Below, piece after piece: positions 42,790 through 51,785 of a stretch of DNA of 64,000 bases; the stretch's first letter is position 1; each line of letters begins with the position of its first letter. The DNA lies in the NCBI RefSeq assembly GCF_002368195.1, contig NZ_AP018178.1, positions 3,492,791-3,556,790 on the forward strand, in the 5' to 3' direction. The DNA comes from Calothrix sp. NIES-2100 (GTDB taxonomy: Bacteria > Cyanobacteriota > Cyanobacteriia > Cyanobacteriales > Nostocaceae). The position numbers and the translations under genes were made by a program. The notes below the pieces were generated by a model, which saw only the letters and a list, made by a program, of their open reading frames with translations, was not told the DNA's origin and made no database searches.

Positions 42790-44322
42790 CTACTTTTTAT
42801 CCGCAAAAGGTGCAATCTTTAGCCATTCTTCCATTAAATAATTCACTTGATTACACACTATTCCTTGAGGATTTAAGAATAGGTTTAGGCGATTTTCGAT
42901 TCGTTGAATCATATCTAATTTCAGGGATTGATGAGATAATAAAAGTTTATCCTCTACTTCTAATAAGGTAAAATTCACTAATTCGGCAATTTGCTCTATC
43001 TGCATCTGTTGGAGCCAAAATAGTCGCATCATTTCTCTGGTTTGTAATTCCAGTAATTGAATAGCCTGATCCAGAAATGTATACATTAAATTATGATAAA
43101 ATACATCTAGATATTCTTGTAAATAAATTTTCAGTTCGTTCAGCTTTTCTGAGTTTAAATCTACTTTTAAAGATGCATTCACCCAAGTTCCTAATTGACT
43201 TAATAACTCCAGCAACATTTTTTTGTATCGACGACCGACAGTAGATTGATTAGCAGCCAGTTCGATGCCGATTTTTTCTTGTGATAAATCTAATCCATGC
43301 ATAAACAATGGAATTCTTTGTTCTTCTGCTTTGAGGCTATCAATTTTGTGATAGATAAATTCTCTTAATTCCTTGACTAAGTCTTCAATTTCATTACGTG
43401 AGATCGTATCCTTGGGGATAATTGAATCTTCATCAGGAATTAAATCAACCCATGTTAAGGTTTCCGAATCTTGAGAAATGGGTTCATCTAAGGAAACTTG
43501 AGAAAAATCAATGTAATTACGAATTGCTCTGCCAATTTCTTGTAACCATTGCTGAATAACTGTTCCATCTACTGCTTGGTTGTTGGGAGATAATTTAGGT
43601 AATTTTTGAGCAAATTGGTGATAACGCTGGAAAATGGCTTCAAAGGCTTGCGGTTGTGGTGAACTAATATTAATAATTCCGGCATCTTTAGCTTCTTGAA
43701 AACATTGCCATGCTAAGGTATGATGTGAAATGGTGACTTCATTCAGACCAAGGCGTTTCAAAACTGCGATCGCGCGTGTTTTAGTTACTCTGGATGCTAA
43801 ACCTAAATCACTTCTTTGAAATGTCCTGAATCCTTCGATTTCTCGCAATTTATCGCAGAGTAATCCCTCAATTCTTTTCCTGAGATATTTTTCTAATTTA
43901 AAATACCAAATATTTAATGCTAATTCTTCAAATTCAGTATCTTTAACCAAATTGCCCAGACATTTTTCGGGAGGTAAGGCACTAGTCAAAGCCATTTGAA
44001 ACACATCCTGAAATAAGGAATCATAATCTAAAGAAACTCTGGTGGAAATTTTGATGATGTTTGTCCTAATTTGAAAAGCGGCTCTATAGCTAAATCTTGC
44101 TAAAAAAGCTATCCATACTCTTCTGTTTAACTTATCTTCAGGATATTTCTGGAAATTTTGGAAAATAATTTTGACTAATTCAGGTTTACTGATATTGGGT
44201 TTTTGACTAACTATACTATTGATATATTGTTGTAATTTTTGGTCTACCTGCCAAAAAATAAATTTCTGTCCTTTTGCATCTTCTTTTAATAAAGGCAAGG
44301 TAAAAAATTCTTGAAATATCAT
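42790..44322 (-). CDS. Large sigma-70-like protein
   Basis: A 510-residue soluble protein, larger than usual ECF factors. A sigma region 4-like helix-turn-helix is visible: QEKIGIELAANQSTVGRRYKKMLLELL, near residue 365. A possible region 2-like helical part lies around 55-170 (RVWIAFLARFSYRAAF, LEKYLRKRIEGLL), with SLDEPISQDSETLTW in the linker, reminiscent of sigma factors. The C-terminal 130 residues are helical and have no counterpart I know. It heads the DUF1822/CHAT/TPS series on the same strand and may direct transcription of it (inference). It could instead be a regulator that only borrows the HTH. Confidence 0.65.
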   Translation of the reverse strand: MIFQEFFTLPLLKEDAKGQKFIFWQVDQKLQQYINSIVSQKPNISKPELVKIIFQNFQKYPEDKLNRRVWIAFLARFSYRAAFQIRTNIIKISTRVSLDYDSLFQDVFQMALTSALPPEKCLGNLVKDTEFEELALNIWYFKLEKYLRKRIEGLLCDKLREIEGFRTFQRSDLGLASRVTKTRAIAVLKRLGLNEVTISHHTLAWQCFQEAKDAGIINISSPQPQAFEAIFQRYHQFAQKLPKLSPNNQAVDGTVIQQWLQEIGRAIRNYIDFSQVSLDEPISQDSETLTWVDLIPDEDSIIPKDTISRNEIEDLVKELREFIYHKIDSLKAEEQRIPLFMHGLDLSQEKIGIELAANQSTVGRRYKKMLLELLSQLGTWVNASLKVDLNSEKLNELKIYLQEYLDVFYHNLMYTFLDQAIQLLELQTREMMRLFWLQQMQIEQIAELVNFTLLEVEDKLLLSHQSLKLDMIQRIENRLNLFLNPQGIVCNQVNYLMEEWLKIAPFADKK

Positions 44323-44652
44323 TGTCGCTATCTCCTTTTTTAGCCTTGAGATGAAGGCTATTTAATTAATGATTAATTTTGAATGCCAAGTATGCCTTAC
44401 TTACTATATTGGGACAGAAGCTAAAAACCATGCACTGTTTTTATTGGGCATTGGGCATTGGGAAGAAAACTCCCCACACTCCCTTGTCCCTCCGAAGTTC
44501 TGATCGGAGGAAGCCTCCGCTCAGACTTCTCTCCTTGTCCCCCCTCATCCCCTTAGCCCCTAGCCCCTAATTTCACGACAGCTTAAAAACCTTGTGCCAG
44601 AATGATTAGCACGTTGCAATATAGCAACTGTGAATGTCGATAAGGGGCAAGG
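44323..44652. other. Divergent intergenic region
   Basis: 330 bp between the sigma-like gene (minus) and the hybrid kinase (plus). It contains the palindrome at 44494-44529 and AT-rich flanks. Both promoters should lie here. I cannot assign boxes. Confidence 0.55.
44494..44529. repeat. Dispersed palindromic repeat, second copy
   Basis: Core CGGAGG-AAG-CCTCCG (44505-44519) with outer arms GAAGTTCTGA and TCAGACTTC. Relatives at 12669-12712 and 55372-55399. Confidence 0.7.
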
Positions 44653-47600
44653 ATGAAAGCACCATTACCTGATGACGAAAAACAGAGAATCGAGTCGCTT
44701 TTAGAGTACAAAATCCTTGATACTCCATCGGAAGCTGCCTTTGATGACCTGACTCGTTTAGCATCGTATATTTGTGGAACTCCTATTGCTTTAATCAGCC
44801 TAGTTGACACAAATCGTCAGTGGTTCAAGTCAAAAGTCGGGCTGGATGCACTAGAAACGCCAAGAGATATTGCATTTTGTGCCCATGCCATTTTACAACC
44901 TGACGTTTTTATTGTGCCTGATGCGACAGATGACGAACGGTTTGCGACCAATCCATTAGTTATTTCTGAGCCGAATGTTCGGTTTTATGCTGGTGTACCC
45001 TTAACCAACGCTCTTGGCTATAGTGTGGGAACACTGTGCGTGATCGATCAAATACCCCGAAACCTATCTCCAGAACAGGTGGAAGCATTACGAATTCTAG
45101 GGCGCCAAGTAATTAAGCAAATGGAACTGCGGCGGAACTTGGCTAGTTTGGTACTTGTAACTAAAGAACGCAAAGAAAAGCAAAAGCTACGTCAGCAATT
45201 CTTTCAAAGGGTTGCTGGCGGTTTTGGATTAGCATCGGTGATTTTAGTCTTGATTGGCGTAGTTTCTGATCACAGTACAAAAGTATTGATTAATACAACT
45301 AATCAAGTTAAAAGAACCCAAGAGAAAATTCACCATTTAGAAGAACTGCTATCACACATTAAGGATGCTGAGACTGGACAACGCGGTTACATTCTGACTG
45401 GACAACAGAGTTATTTAAAACCATATCAAGTAGCACTGACAAAGGTAAATCCAGAAATTGAGGAACTGAGAAATTTAGCAGCCGCCCAATCGCAACAACA
45501 GCAGCGTCTCGATGCACTCAAACTCCTAGTAGATGCAAAATTTACCGAAATCAAGCAAACTATCGACTTGCGCCAGCGTCAGGGATTGGAGGCTGCATTG
45601 CAGCTCATCCGCACAAATAAAGGACAAAGTCTCATGGATGATATCCGCAAAGTTATCCGTGAGATGGAAACTGAAGAAAAAGAGTTACTTCAGCAACAGT
45701 CCCAAGCTGCAACAGCTAGTGCTAACAATACAATTTGGATAATCGCGATCGCGATCGGCTCAGGTTTTTTGACTCTTGCCGTAGTTTATTACCTAATTTA
45801 CGGTGAAGTTACGGCACGGAAATTGATCGAGGATACACTCAATGAAGAACGCAACTTTATTTCGGCGGTGCTTGATACAGCCAGCGCCTTAGTCATAGTT
45901 CTCGATGCACAAGGGCAAATCGTTCGTTTCAATCAAGCTTGTGAGCAAACCACTGGTTACTCATTTGATGAAGTCAGAGGTAGGTATTTCTGGAATATTT
46001 TCGTACTCCCGGAAGAAGTTGAGCCAGCCAAAGCAGTTTTCCAACAGCTACAAAATGGAGTAAGTGCTAAAGACTACGAAAACTACTGGGTAACTAAAGA
46101 TGGTAGCCGACGGTTGATTGCTTGGTCAAATACTATCTTGAAAGATGAAGAGGGAAACGTTGAATACATTATCGCTACGGGGATTGATATCACTGCACGC
46201 AAAAGGGCTGAACAACATCTAGCAGCAGAATATGCCACTACCAGCGCTTTAGCAGAATCGCTGACAATTCAGGAGGCTACTAACAGAATCTTGCAAGGAA
46301 TTGGCGAGAATTTGATATTAGATTGGGGCGAGATTTGGCTAGTGGATGAATCAGCTAATGTTTTACGCTGTCTCAATACCTGGTACAAAGCATCCTCAAA
46401 ATTACAAGAGTTTGCAGTTGTCACTCAGCAAATGACTTTTGCTTTGGGTGTAGGACTACCTGGATGTGTCTGGGCTAGTGGTGAACCTGTTTGGCTGAGT
46501 GATGTGATGAATGATGACAAGTTTCTGCGAGTAGAAGTTGCAGCGCAATTGGGATTGCACACAGCTTTTGCTTTTCCGATTTGTAGCGGGAATCAAACTA
46601 TTGGGGTGATGGCATTTTTTCAGCAAAGAATTCAACCACAAGACGCAGATTTGCTGCGAATCATGACATCACTTGGTAATCAAGTAGGTCAGTTTATCAA
46701 ACGTAAACAAGCAGAAGAACAACTTTTAGAAAGTCAAAATCGCCTGCAACTAGTTAACAATATATTGACTGAAAGTGAACAACGTTGGCAATTAGCTTTG
46801 CGTGGCAACAGTGATGGTATTTGGGATTGGAACGTTAAAACTAATGAGGTTTTTTTCTCTACTCGTTGGAAAGAAATGCTGGGTTACGCAGAGCAGGAAA
46901 TTTCTCACCATGTAGAAGAATGGTCAAAGCGAGTGCATCCAGATGATTTAGCCTGGGTAACACAACTAATCCAAGATCACTTTGCTAAAAAAACGCCATT
47001 TTATATCAGTGAGCATCGAATGCTTTGTAAAGACGGCACATATAAATGGATTTTAGATCGGGGTCAAGCACTTTGGGATGAAGCAGGCAACCCAGTACGC
47101 ATGGCAGGTTCCCATACAGATATTACTGAGCGTAAGCGGGTAGAAGAATCACTAGAAAGAGAACGGCGACAACTCCAGGAAATTATCACCTCTGCACCTG
47201 TAGCAATGGCTATGTTTGATACCGAAATGCGTTATCTGGCTTATAGCAATAAGTGGCTTACAGATTACGGTATTCAAGAGCAATCTATTATTAATCGCAG
47301 CCATTATGAAGTGTTTCCAGATATCCCTGAACATTGGAAAGCTATTCATCAGCTAGCTCTACAAGGTGAGGCTATCTCTAACCCAGAAGATGTATTTTAT
47401 CGGGAAAATGGCTCGAAAATTTATCTACGTTGGGCAATTCACCCTTGGCTAAATCACAATGACCAAGTGGGTGGGATAATTATGGTGACTGACGTAATTA
47501 ATGAGTTAGTAGAAGCACGAGAAGCGGCGGTGGAAGCTTCACAATTTAAGTCTCGATTCCTCGCTAATATGAGCCATGAAATTCGCACTCCCATGAATGC

Positions 47601-49512
47601 AGTGTTGGGGATGACTGGTTTGTTGTTAGAAACTACACTCAACTCTGAACAAAGAGATTTTGTAGAAACTATTCGCATTAGTGGCGATGCATTGTTATCC
47701 CTGATCAACGAAATTTTGGATTTATCCAAACTAGAGGCTGGGGAAATGATGCTGGAAATTCTCGAGTTTGATTTATCAACTTGTTTTGAAGAAGTTTTAG
47801 ATTTGTTAGCTCCCCAAGCCCACAATAAAGGATTGGAAATTGCCGCCTTAATTTATCGCAACGTTCCCACGCAACTATTGGGGGATGCTAGCCGTCTGCG
47901 ACAAATTTTGGTGAACCTAATTAGCAATGCGATTAAGTTTAGCAGCAGCGGTGAGGTTGTAGTACGAGCAGAATTGCGAACGCATTCCTCCACTACAGCC
48001 ACTATTCGCTTTACTGTCACAGATACAGGTGTTGGGATTGCGCCTGAAGATCAAGGTAAACTCTTTACACCATTTATCCAGGTGGATGCTTCTACTACCC
48101 GCAAATATGGCGGTACAGGTTTGGGATTAGCGATTTGCAAACAACTGGTAACTTTGATGGGAGGAGAAATTGGCGTAGAAAGTCAGATAGGGGAAGGCTC
48201 GAAATTTTGGTTTGAAATGACTTTTGCTAAGCAACAAAAGCCTAATTCTGTAATTCGCGATCGCGGAGTGTTAAACAATCGCCGTTTATTAGTAGTAGAT
48301 GATAATGCTACTAACCGGAAAATTATCTACCATCAAGCTACCCGTTGGGGAATGAGAGTAGATACCGCTGACTGTGCGGCGGCGGGAATTATTGCTCTAG
48401 AACAAGCTTGTGAGCAGAAACAACCCTATGATATCGCTTTGATTGATATGCAAATGCCCGATACCGATGGTATAACTCTAGGCACACAAATTAAAGCCAA
48501 TTCTGCGATCGCTAATATACCGTTGATTATGCTCACCTCTAGTAATTTACGCGATGAAGTACAACAGGCGCAGCAAATAGGATTTGCTGCTTATTTAGTT
48601 AAACCCGTTAAACCATCTCGCCTCCTCGATACTATTATGACTAACTTAGAAACTCAGCCAAAACCAGATAATTCTGATGCTTTAAGTGTGACAAACTTTT
48701 CTAAATGTCCCCGGATCACCCAGACAAATAACTCTGATAAATCCCCGTTAAGAATTATCCTAGCCGAAGATAATTTGGTAAATCAAAAAGTCGCCCTAAA
48801 ACAGCTACAAAGCTTAGGTTACAGTGCCGATGTTGCTGCCAATGGTCAAGAAGTATTGCAGCTATTAGCAACAATTCCCTACGACTTGATTCTCATGGAT
48901 TGCCAAATGCCAATTCTCGATGGTTTAGATACCACAAAAGAAATTCATCGTTGGCAAGAAAGCGCTTTTGCTAGTCGTCGCCGTCCTGTGGTAGTTGCCA
49001 TGACTGCTAATGCCATGAAAGAAGACAAACAAATGTGTCTAGATGCAGGTATGGATGACTATTTAAGCAAACCAGTGATCAAAGAAAAATTAGCAGCAGT
49101 ACTAAAGCATTGGGAAAGCGAAATCTTAAAAACACAGGCAGCAAAGCCAACAACAACAGATAATGATCTACCAAATCTAGCTATAAATTGGGAATACTTG
49201 CATCAACTCTCAGAAAATAATCCAGAATTTGAATTTGAGCTATTACAAATCTTTGTTGAAGATAGCAAATTTCATTTAGAATTAACCAAAGCAGCCATCG
49301 ATAATAATGATTTTCAGCGAGTTGCACAGGAAGCTCATCATCTCAAAGGTGCTAGTGCTAATGTGGGAGCGACAACGATGCAACAAGCCGCAGAGCAATT
49401 AGAACAATTAGCTCATCAGCAAGAGCGTAGAGGTACTGCTAAGTTAATTAATGAGTTAGCAGAATTCATCAACCAAATTCAAGCTTTTTTAATAGCTATT
49501 CAAAATCAATAA
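44653..49512 (+). CDS. GAF-CHASE3-PAS-GAF-PAS-PAS hybrid histidine kinase with two receivers and HPt
   Basis: A 1619-residue hybrid kinase carrying a whole phosphorelay. GAF at 1-165 (SKVGLDALETPRDIAFCAHAI type), membrane helix about 185-205, periplasmic CHASE3 about 205-355 (LLSHIKDAETGQRGYILTG), second helix about 358-380, PAS 395-520, GAF 525-690, PAS 710-840, PAS 845-960. HisKA has SHEIRTPMNAVLG; HATPase_c has NLISNAIKF, DTGVGIAP and GTGLGLAICKQL. Receiver 1 has IALIDMQMPDTDG and LVKPVKP; receiver 2 has LILMDCQMPILDG and YLSKPV. HPt has AHHLKGASANVGA. All key residues are present. The 3' end overlaps the convergent RsbW-like gene by seven bases. The output target may be the partner-switching genes that follow (inference). 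Confidence 0.9.
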   Translation: MKAPLPDDEKQRIESLLEYKILDTPSEAAFDDLTRLASYICGTPIALISLVDTNRQWFKSKVGLDALETPRDIAFCAHAILQPDVFIVPDATDDERFATNPLVISEPNVRFYAGVPLTNALGYSVGTLCVIDQIPRNLSPEQVEALRILGRQVIKQMELRRNLASLVLVTKERKEKQKLRQQFFQRVAGGFGLASVILVLIGVVSDHSTKVLINTTNQVKRTQEKIHHLEELLSHIKDAETGQRGYILTGQQSYLKPYQVALTKVNPEIEELRNLAAAQSQQQQRLDALKLLVDAKFTEIKQTIDLRQRQGLEAALQLIRTNKGQSLMDDIRKVIREMETEEKELLQQQSQAATASANNTIWIIAIAIGSGFLTLAVVYYLIYGEVTARKLIEDTLNEERNFISAVLDTASALVIVLDAQGQIVRFNQACEQTTGYSFDEVRGRYFWNIFVLPEEVEPAKAVFQQLQNGVSAKDYENYWVTKDGSRRLIAWSNTILKDEEGNVEYIIATGIDITARKRAEQHLAAEYATTSALAESLTIQEATNRILQGIGENLILDWGEIWLVDESANVLRCLNTWYKASSKLQEFAVVTQQMTFALGVGLPGCVWASGEPVWLSDVMNDDKFLRVEVAAQLGLHTAFAFPICSGNQTIGVMAFFQQRIQPQDADLLRIMTSLGNQVGQFIKRKQAEEQLLESQNRLQLVNNILTESEQRWQLALRGNSDGIWDWNVKTNEVFFSTRWKEMLGYAEQEISHHVEEWSKRVHPDDLAWVTQLIQDHFAKKTPFYISEHRMLCKDGTYKWILDRGQALWDEAGNPVRMAGSHTDITERKRVEESLERERRQLQEIITSAPVAMAMFDTEMRYLAYSNKWLTDYGIQEQSIINRSHYEVFPDIPEHWKAIHQLALQGEAISNPEDVFYRENGSKIYLRWAIHPWLNHNDQVGGIIMVTDVINELVEAREAAVEASQFKSRFLANMSHEIRTPMNAVLGMTGLLLETTLNSEQRDFVETIRISGDALLSLINEILDLSKLEAGEMMLEILEFDLSTCFEEVLDLLAPQAHNKGLEIAALIYRNVPTQLLGDASRLRQILVNLISNAIKFSSSGEVVVRAELRTHSSTTATIRFTVTDTGVGIAPEDQGKLFTPFIQVDASTTRKYGGTGLGLAICKQLVTLMGGEIGVESQIGEGSKFWFEMTFAKQQKPNSVIRDRGVLNNRRLLVVDDNATNRKIIYHQATRWGMRVDTADCAAAGIIALEQACEQKQPYDIALIDMQMPDTDGITLGTQIKANSAIANIPLIMLTSSNLRDEVQQAQQIGFAAYLVKPVKPSRLLDTIMTNLETQPKPDNSDALSVTNFSKCPRITQTNNSDKSPLRIILAEDNLVNQKVALKQLQSLGYSADVAANGQEVLQLLATIPYDLILMDCQMPILDGLDTTKEIHRWQESAFASRRRPVVVAMTANAMKEDKQMCLDAGMDDYLSKPVIKEKLAAVLKHWESEILKTQAAKPTTTDNDLPNLAINWEYLHQLSENNPEFEFELLQIFVEDSKFHLELTKAAIDNNDFQRVAQEAHHLKGASANVGATTMQQAAEQLEQLAHQQERRGTAKLINELAEFINQIQAFLIAIQNQ

Positions 49513-49922
49513 TATTTACTGATAAATAAACAGTAACGATTATCTGCTGTTTGTTCATAACTCAACTTATCAGCGAGCGTTGCCATAATTTTTAATCCTC
49601 GTCCTCGCGCTGCTTCATTTTCCTCAAATTCTGACACATTTTGTAATTTCTGCTCTAAGTTAAAAGCTACACCTTGCGACCATATCCGAATTTCTATGCG
49701 TTCCCTTAACCGCACAGCTTCCAATTCAATTGGCGTTTGAATTGGTAAATTGACATGTGCATGTTCTACAATATTAGCGAAGCCTTCTATCAGCAATGTT
49801 TGACATTCCCACCAGACTTTTTTATCAGGAAGAGGAGGATTATTTATCTGCTCAAACCATGTTAAAACTTTTGAAGATTCTTTGAGGTCTGTATTGACTT
49901 GGAGAAAGATTTTGGTACTCAT
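49506..49922 (-). CDS. RsbW-like anti-sigma/serine kinase ATPase
   Basis: A 138-residue GHKL ATPase domain alone. The N box is LIEGFANIVEHAH, the G1-like region IRIWSQG is degenerate, and the lid is AARGRGLKIMATLAD. This is the RsbW/SpoIIAB pattern of anti-sigma factors and serine kinases that phosphorylate STAS antagonists. Length is normal. It lies between a hybrid kinase and, divergently 176 bp away, a receiver-SpoIIE phosphatase, with a STAS gene just beyond. The three make a full partner switch. The stop codon region overlaps the convergent kinase gene by seven bases. Confidence 0.88.
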   Translation of the reverse strand: MSTKIFLQVNTDLKESSKVLTWFEQINNPPLPDKKVWWECQTLLIEGFANIVEHAHVNLPIQTPIELEAVRLRERIEIRIWSQGVAFNLEQKLQNVSEFEENEAARGRGLKIMATLADKLSYEQTADNRYCLFISKYY

Positions 49923-50098
49923 ATTCCCTAATATAAAAACTTGATTAATGGAAATTTTTCAATAAATATAATTAATTTAATGTAATTTTTGGATTATACA
50001 TCTTGTTGGCTAGATATACGCGGTTATATTATGCTAACAAATGTGTTAATTTATAACTATTGATAGCCGAATATAAGTGAAAATTAATCAATGTATTT

Positions 50099-51289
50099 AT
50101 GTTAAAAATCCTGATTATTGATGATGACCCGATAGTACGTACAGTACTCAAAAGAACACTGCTAAACCAAGGTTATGATACTACCACAGCCAGCGATGGT
50201 GAGGAAGGAATTATCTTAGCAAAAAGCTTACATCCAGCGCTAATTATCTGTGATTGGATGATGTCGAAACTCGACGGATTAGAAGTCTGTCGTCGCATTA
50301 AAGCCGATCCAGAATTGGCAACTACTTTTTTCATTTTGTTGACTGCTAAAGGCGCAGCACCAGGAGAGGAAAAAGATAGAGTTCAGGGATTAGATGCAGG
50401 TGCAGATGAATTTGTCTCCAAGCCAATAGAGATGAATGAATTAAAAGCGAGAGTCAGAGCAGGGTTAAGGTTACACCAACTCAATCAAGATTTACAAACT
50501 CAAAAGCAAGCTTTAGAGCAACTTAATCAAAATTTGCAAACTCAAAAGCAAATTTTAGAAGCCGAATTAGCTGAAGCAGCCGATTATGTGCGATCGCTTT
50601 TACCGCCATCTTTGTCCGGAAAAGTCACTATAGAAGCGCTGTTTATTCCTTCAACCCAATTAGGAGGCGATTGCTTTGACTATCACTGGCTGGATGATGA
50701 GCATTTAGCAATTTATCTGTTGGATGTATCAGGACATGGAGTTGGTTCAGCGCTATTATCTGTATCTGTGCTGAATGTGTTGCGATCGCAATCTCTACCT
50801 AACACTAATTTTTGTCAACCTAGTCAAGTCCTCAAAGCTCTTAATCAAGCTTTTCAGATGAGCCACCACGGTGAGAAATACTTTACCATCTGGTATGGAG
50901 TTTATCACCTCCCTCAACGTCAACTTGTTTACGCCAGTGCTGGACATCCTCCGGCTGTACTGATATCGGGTAAAGATAAAACAGACATCGATGTGAGACA
51001 GCTAGGTTCTTTAGATTTACCAATTGGTTTCTTAGCTGATATCTACTTCGAGGATGCGGCTTTGGACATCTCCACCAACAGTACTTTATTCATTTTTAGT
51101 GATGGTGCTTATGAAATCCATCAGCCAGATGGTAAGATTTGGGGACTCAATGCCTTGATTGATTTGCTAATAAATTCTAGCAATATCAATACCAGTCAAC
51201 TCAAGCAAGTTTTAGCGCACATTATGTCCTTAAATGCTCAAGAACATCTGGATGATGACTTATCTTTGCTGAAGGTTAACTTTGGTTAG
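50099..51289 (+). CDS. Receiver-SpoIIE (PP2C-type) phosphatase
   Basis: A 396-residue response regulator with phosphatase output. The receiver (1-125) has IIDDDPIVR, LIICDWMMSKLDG with the acceptor Asp, and FVSKPIEM. A coiled coil about 130-170 (QTQKQALEQLNQNLQTQK) links to a SpoIIE/RsbU domain about 190-396: GGDCFDYHWL, LLDVSGHGVGSALLS, SAGHPPAVL, FSDGAYEI and DDDLSLL. The metal-binding Asp residues are present. Phosphorylation would relieve or trigger dephosphorylation of a STAS protein; the STAS gene at 51312 is the obvious substrate and the upstream hybrid kinase a possible donor (inference). Divergent from the RsbW-like gene. Confidence 0.92.
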   Translation: MLKILIIDDDPIVRTVLKRTLLNQGYDTTTASDGEEGIILAKSLHPALIICDWMMSKLDGLEVCRRIKADPELATTFFILLTAKGAAPGEEKDRVQGLDAGADEFVSKPIEMNELKARVRAGLRLHQLNQDLQTQKQALEQLNQNLQTQKQILEAELAEAADYVRSLLPPSLSGKVTIEALFIPSTQLGGDCFDYHWLDDEHLAIYLLDVSGHGVGSALLSVSVLNVLRSQSLPNTNFCQPSQVLKALNQAFQMSHHGEKYFTIWYGVYHLPQRQLVYASAGHPPAVLISGKDKTDIDVRQLGSLDLPIGFLADIYFEDAALDISTNSTLFIFSDGAYEIHQPDGKIWGLNALIDLLINSSNINTSQLKQVLAHIMSLNAQEHLDDDLSLLKVNFG

Positions 51290-51311
51290 TCGCGCAAAGG
51301 TACGTAATTGT

Positions 51312-51644
51312 TTACTGTACTGAAAGTACTTGGCGTTTGAAGTCTTCCCGATCCACAAAGTTTTGAATAATTCTATCTAGTTTAGTCAGTTCAAATAACA
51401 TTTTGACTTGAGCGCTAGCAGAACAGACAAAGAGTTTTGCATTTGCATTGCGCACTGTTTGCATAGACGATACTAAAGCACCTAAACCAGAACTATCAAT
51501 AAAGTTTACATCTTTCAAGTCAATCAATAAAACATCAAATTTTTGTTGTTGCGCTATCAAATCACTAACATCACGCCGCAACTGATTACCTCTATCAGCA
51601 TTTAAAATACCAGATAGTTCTATTGTTGTCACTGTAACTGCCAT
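51312..51644 (-). CDS. STAS-domain anti-sigma factor antagonist
   Basis: A 110-residue single STAS domain of the RsbV/SpoIIAA type. The phospho-site is in LKDVNFIDSSGLGALVSSM, with the conserved Ser in DSSGLGAL, and the fold starts ELSGILNADRGNQLRRDVSDL. It is convergent with the SpoIIE phosphatase gene, 22 bp between stops. Phosphorylated by an RsbW-like kinase and dephosphorylated by the SpoIIE phosphatase, it would sequester or release the kinase. It also starts 142 bp from the stop of the polysaccharide-locus glycosyltransferase on the same strand and may be cotranscribed with it, linking the switch to exopolysaccharide production (inference). Confidence 0.92.
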   Translation of the reverse strand: MAVTVTTIELSGILNADRGNQLRRDVSDLIAQQQKFDVLLIDLKDVNFIDSSGLGALVSSMQTVRNANAKLFVCSASAQVKMLFELTKLDRIIQNFVDREDFKRQVLSVQ

Positions 51645-51730
51645 ATCTACATTGACCTATTATTTTGGTGGTTGATTATACATCGCTATTCTGGCATTGA
51701 CATCATGAAAACTGCAAGATGTTTTTATTA

Positions 51731-51763
51731 AGATCCCCGACTTCTTCAAGAAGTCGGGGATCT
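51731..51763. repeat. Perfect 16-bp hairpin AGATCCCCGACTTCTT
   Basis: Arms of 16 bp around one central base, nearly identical to 29336-29368. It lies between the stop of the glycosyltransferase gene and the STAS gene start on the minus strand, so it could weaken readthrough between them. Confidence 0.7.
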
Positions 51764-51785
51764 GGTAGCGAGTGATGAGCAGATC

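Noticed and set aside
42723..42971. 82-codon plus-strand frame
   Set aside because: Lies antisense over the sigma-like gene's 3' end and includes AACGCAGAG-type repeat sequence.
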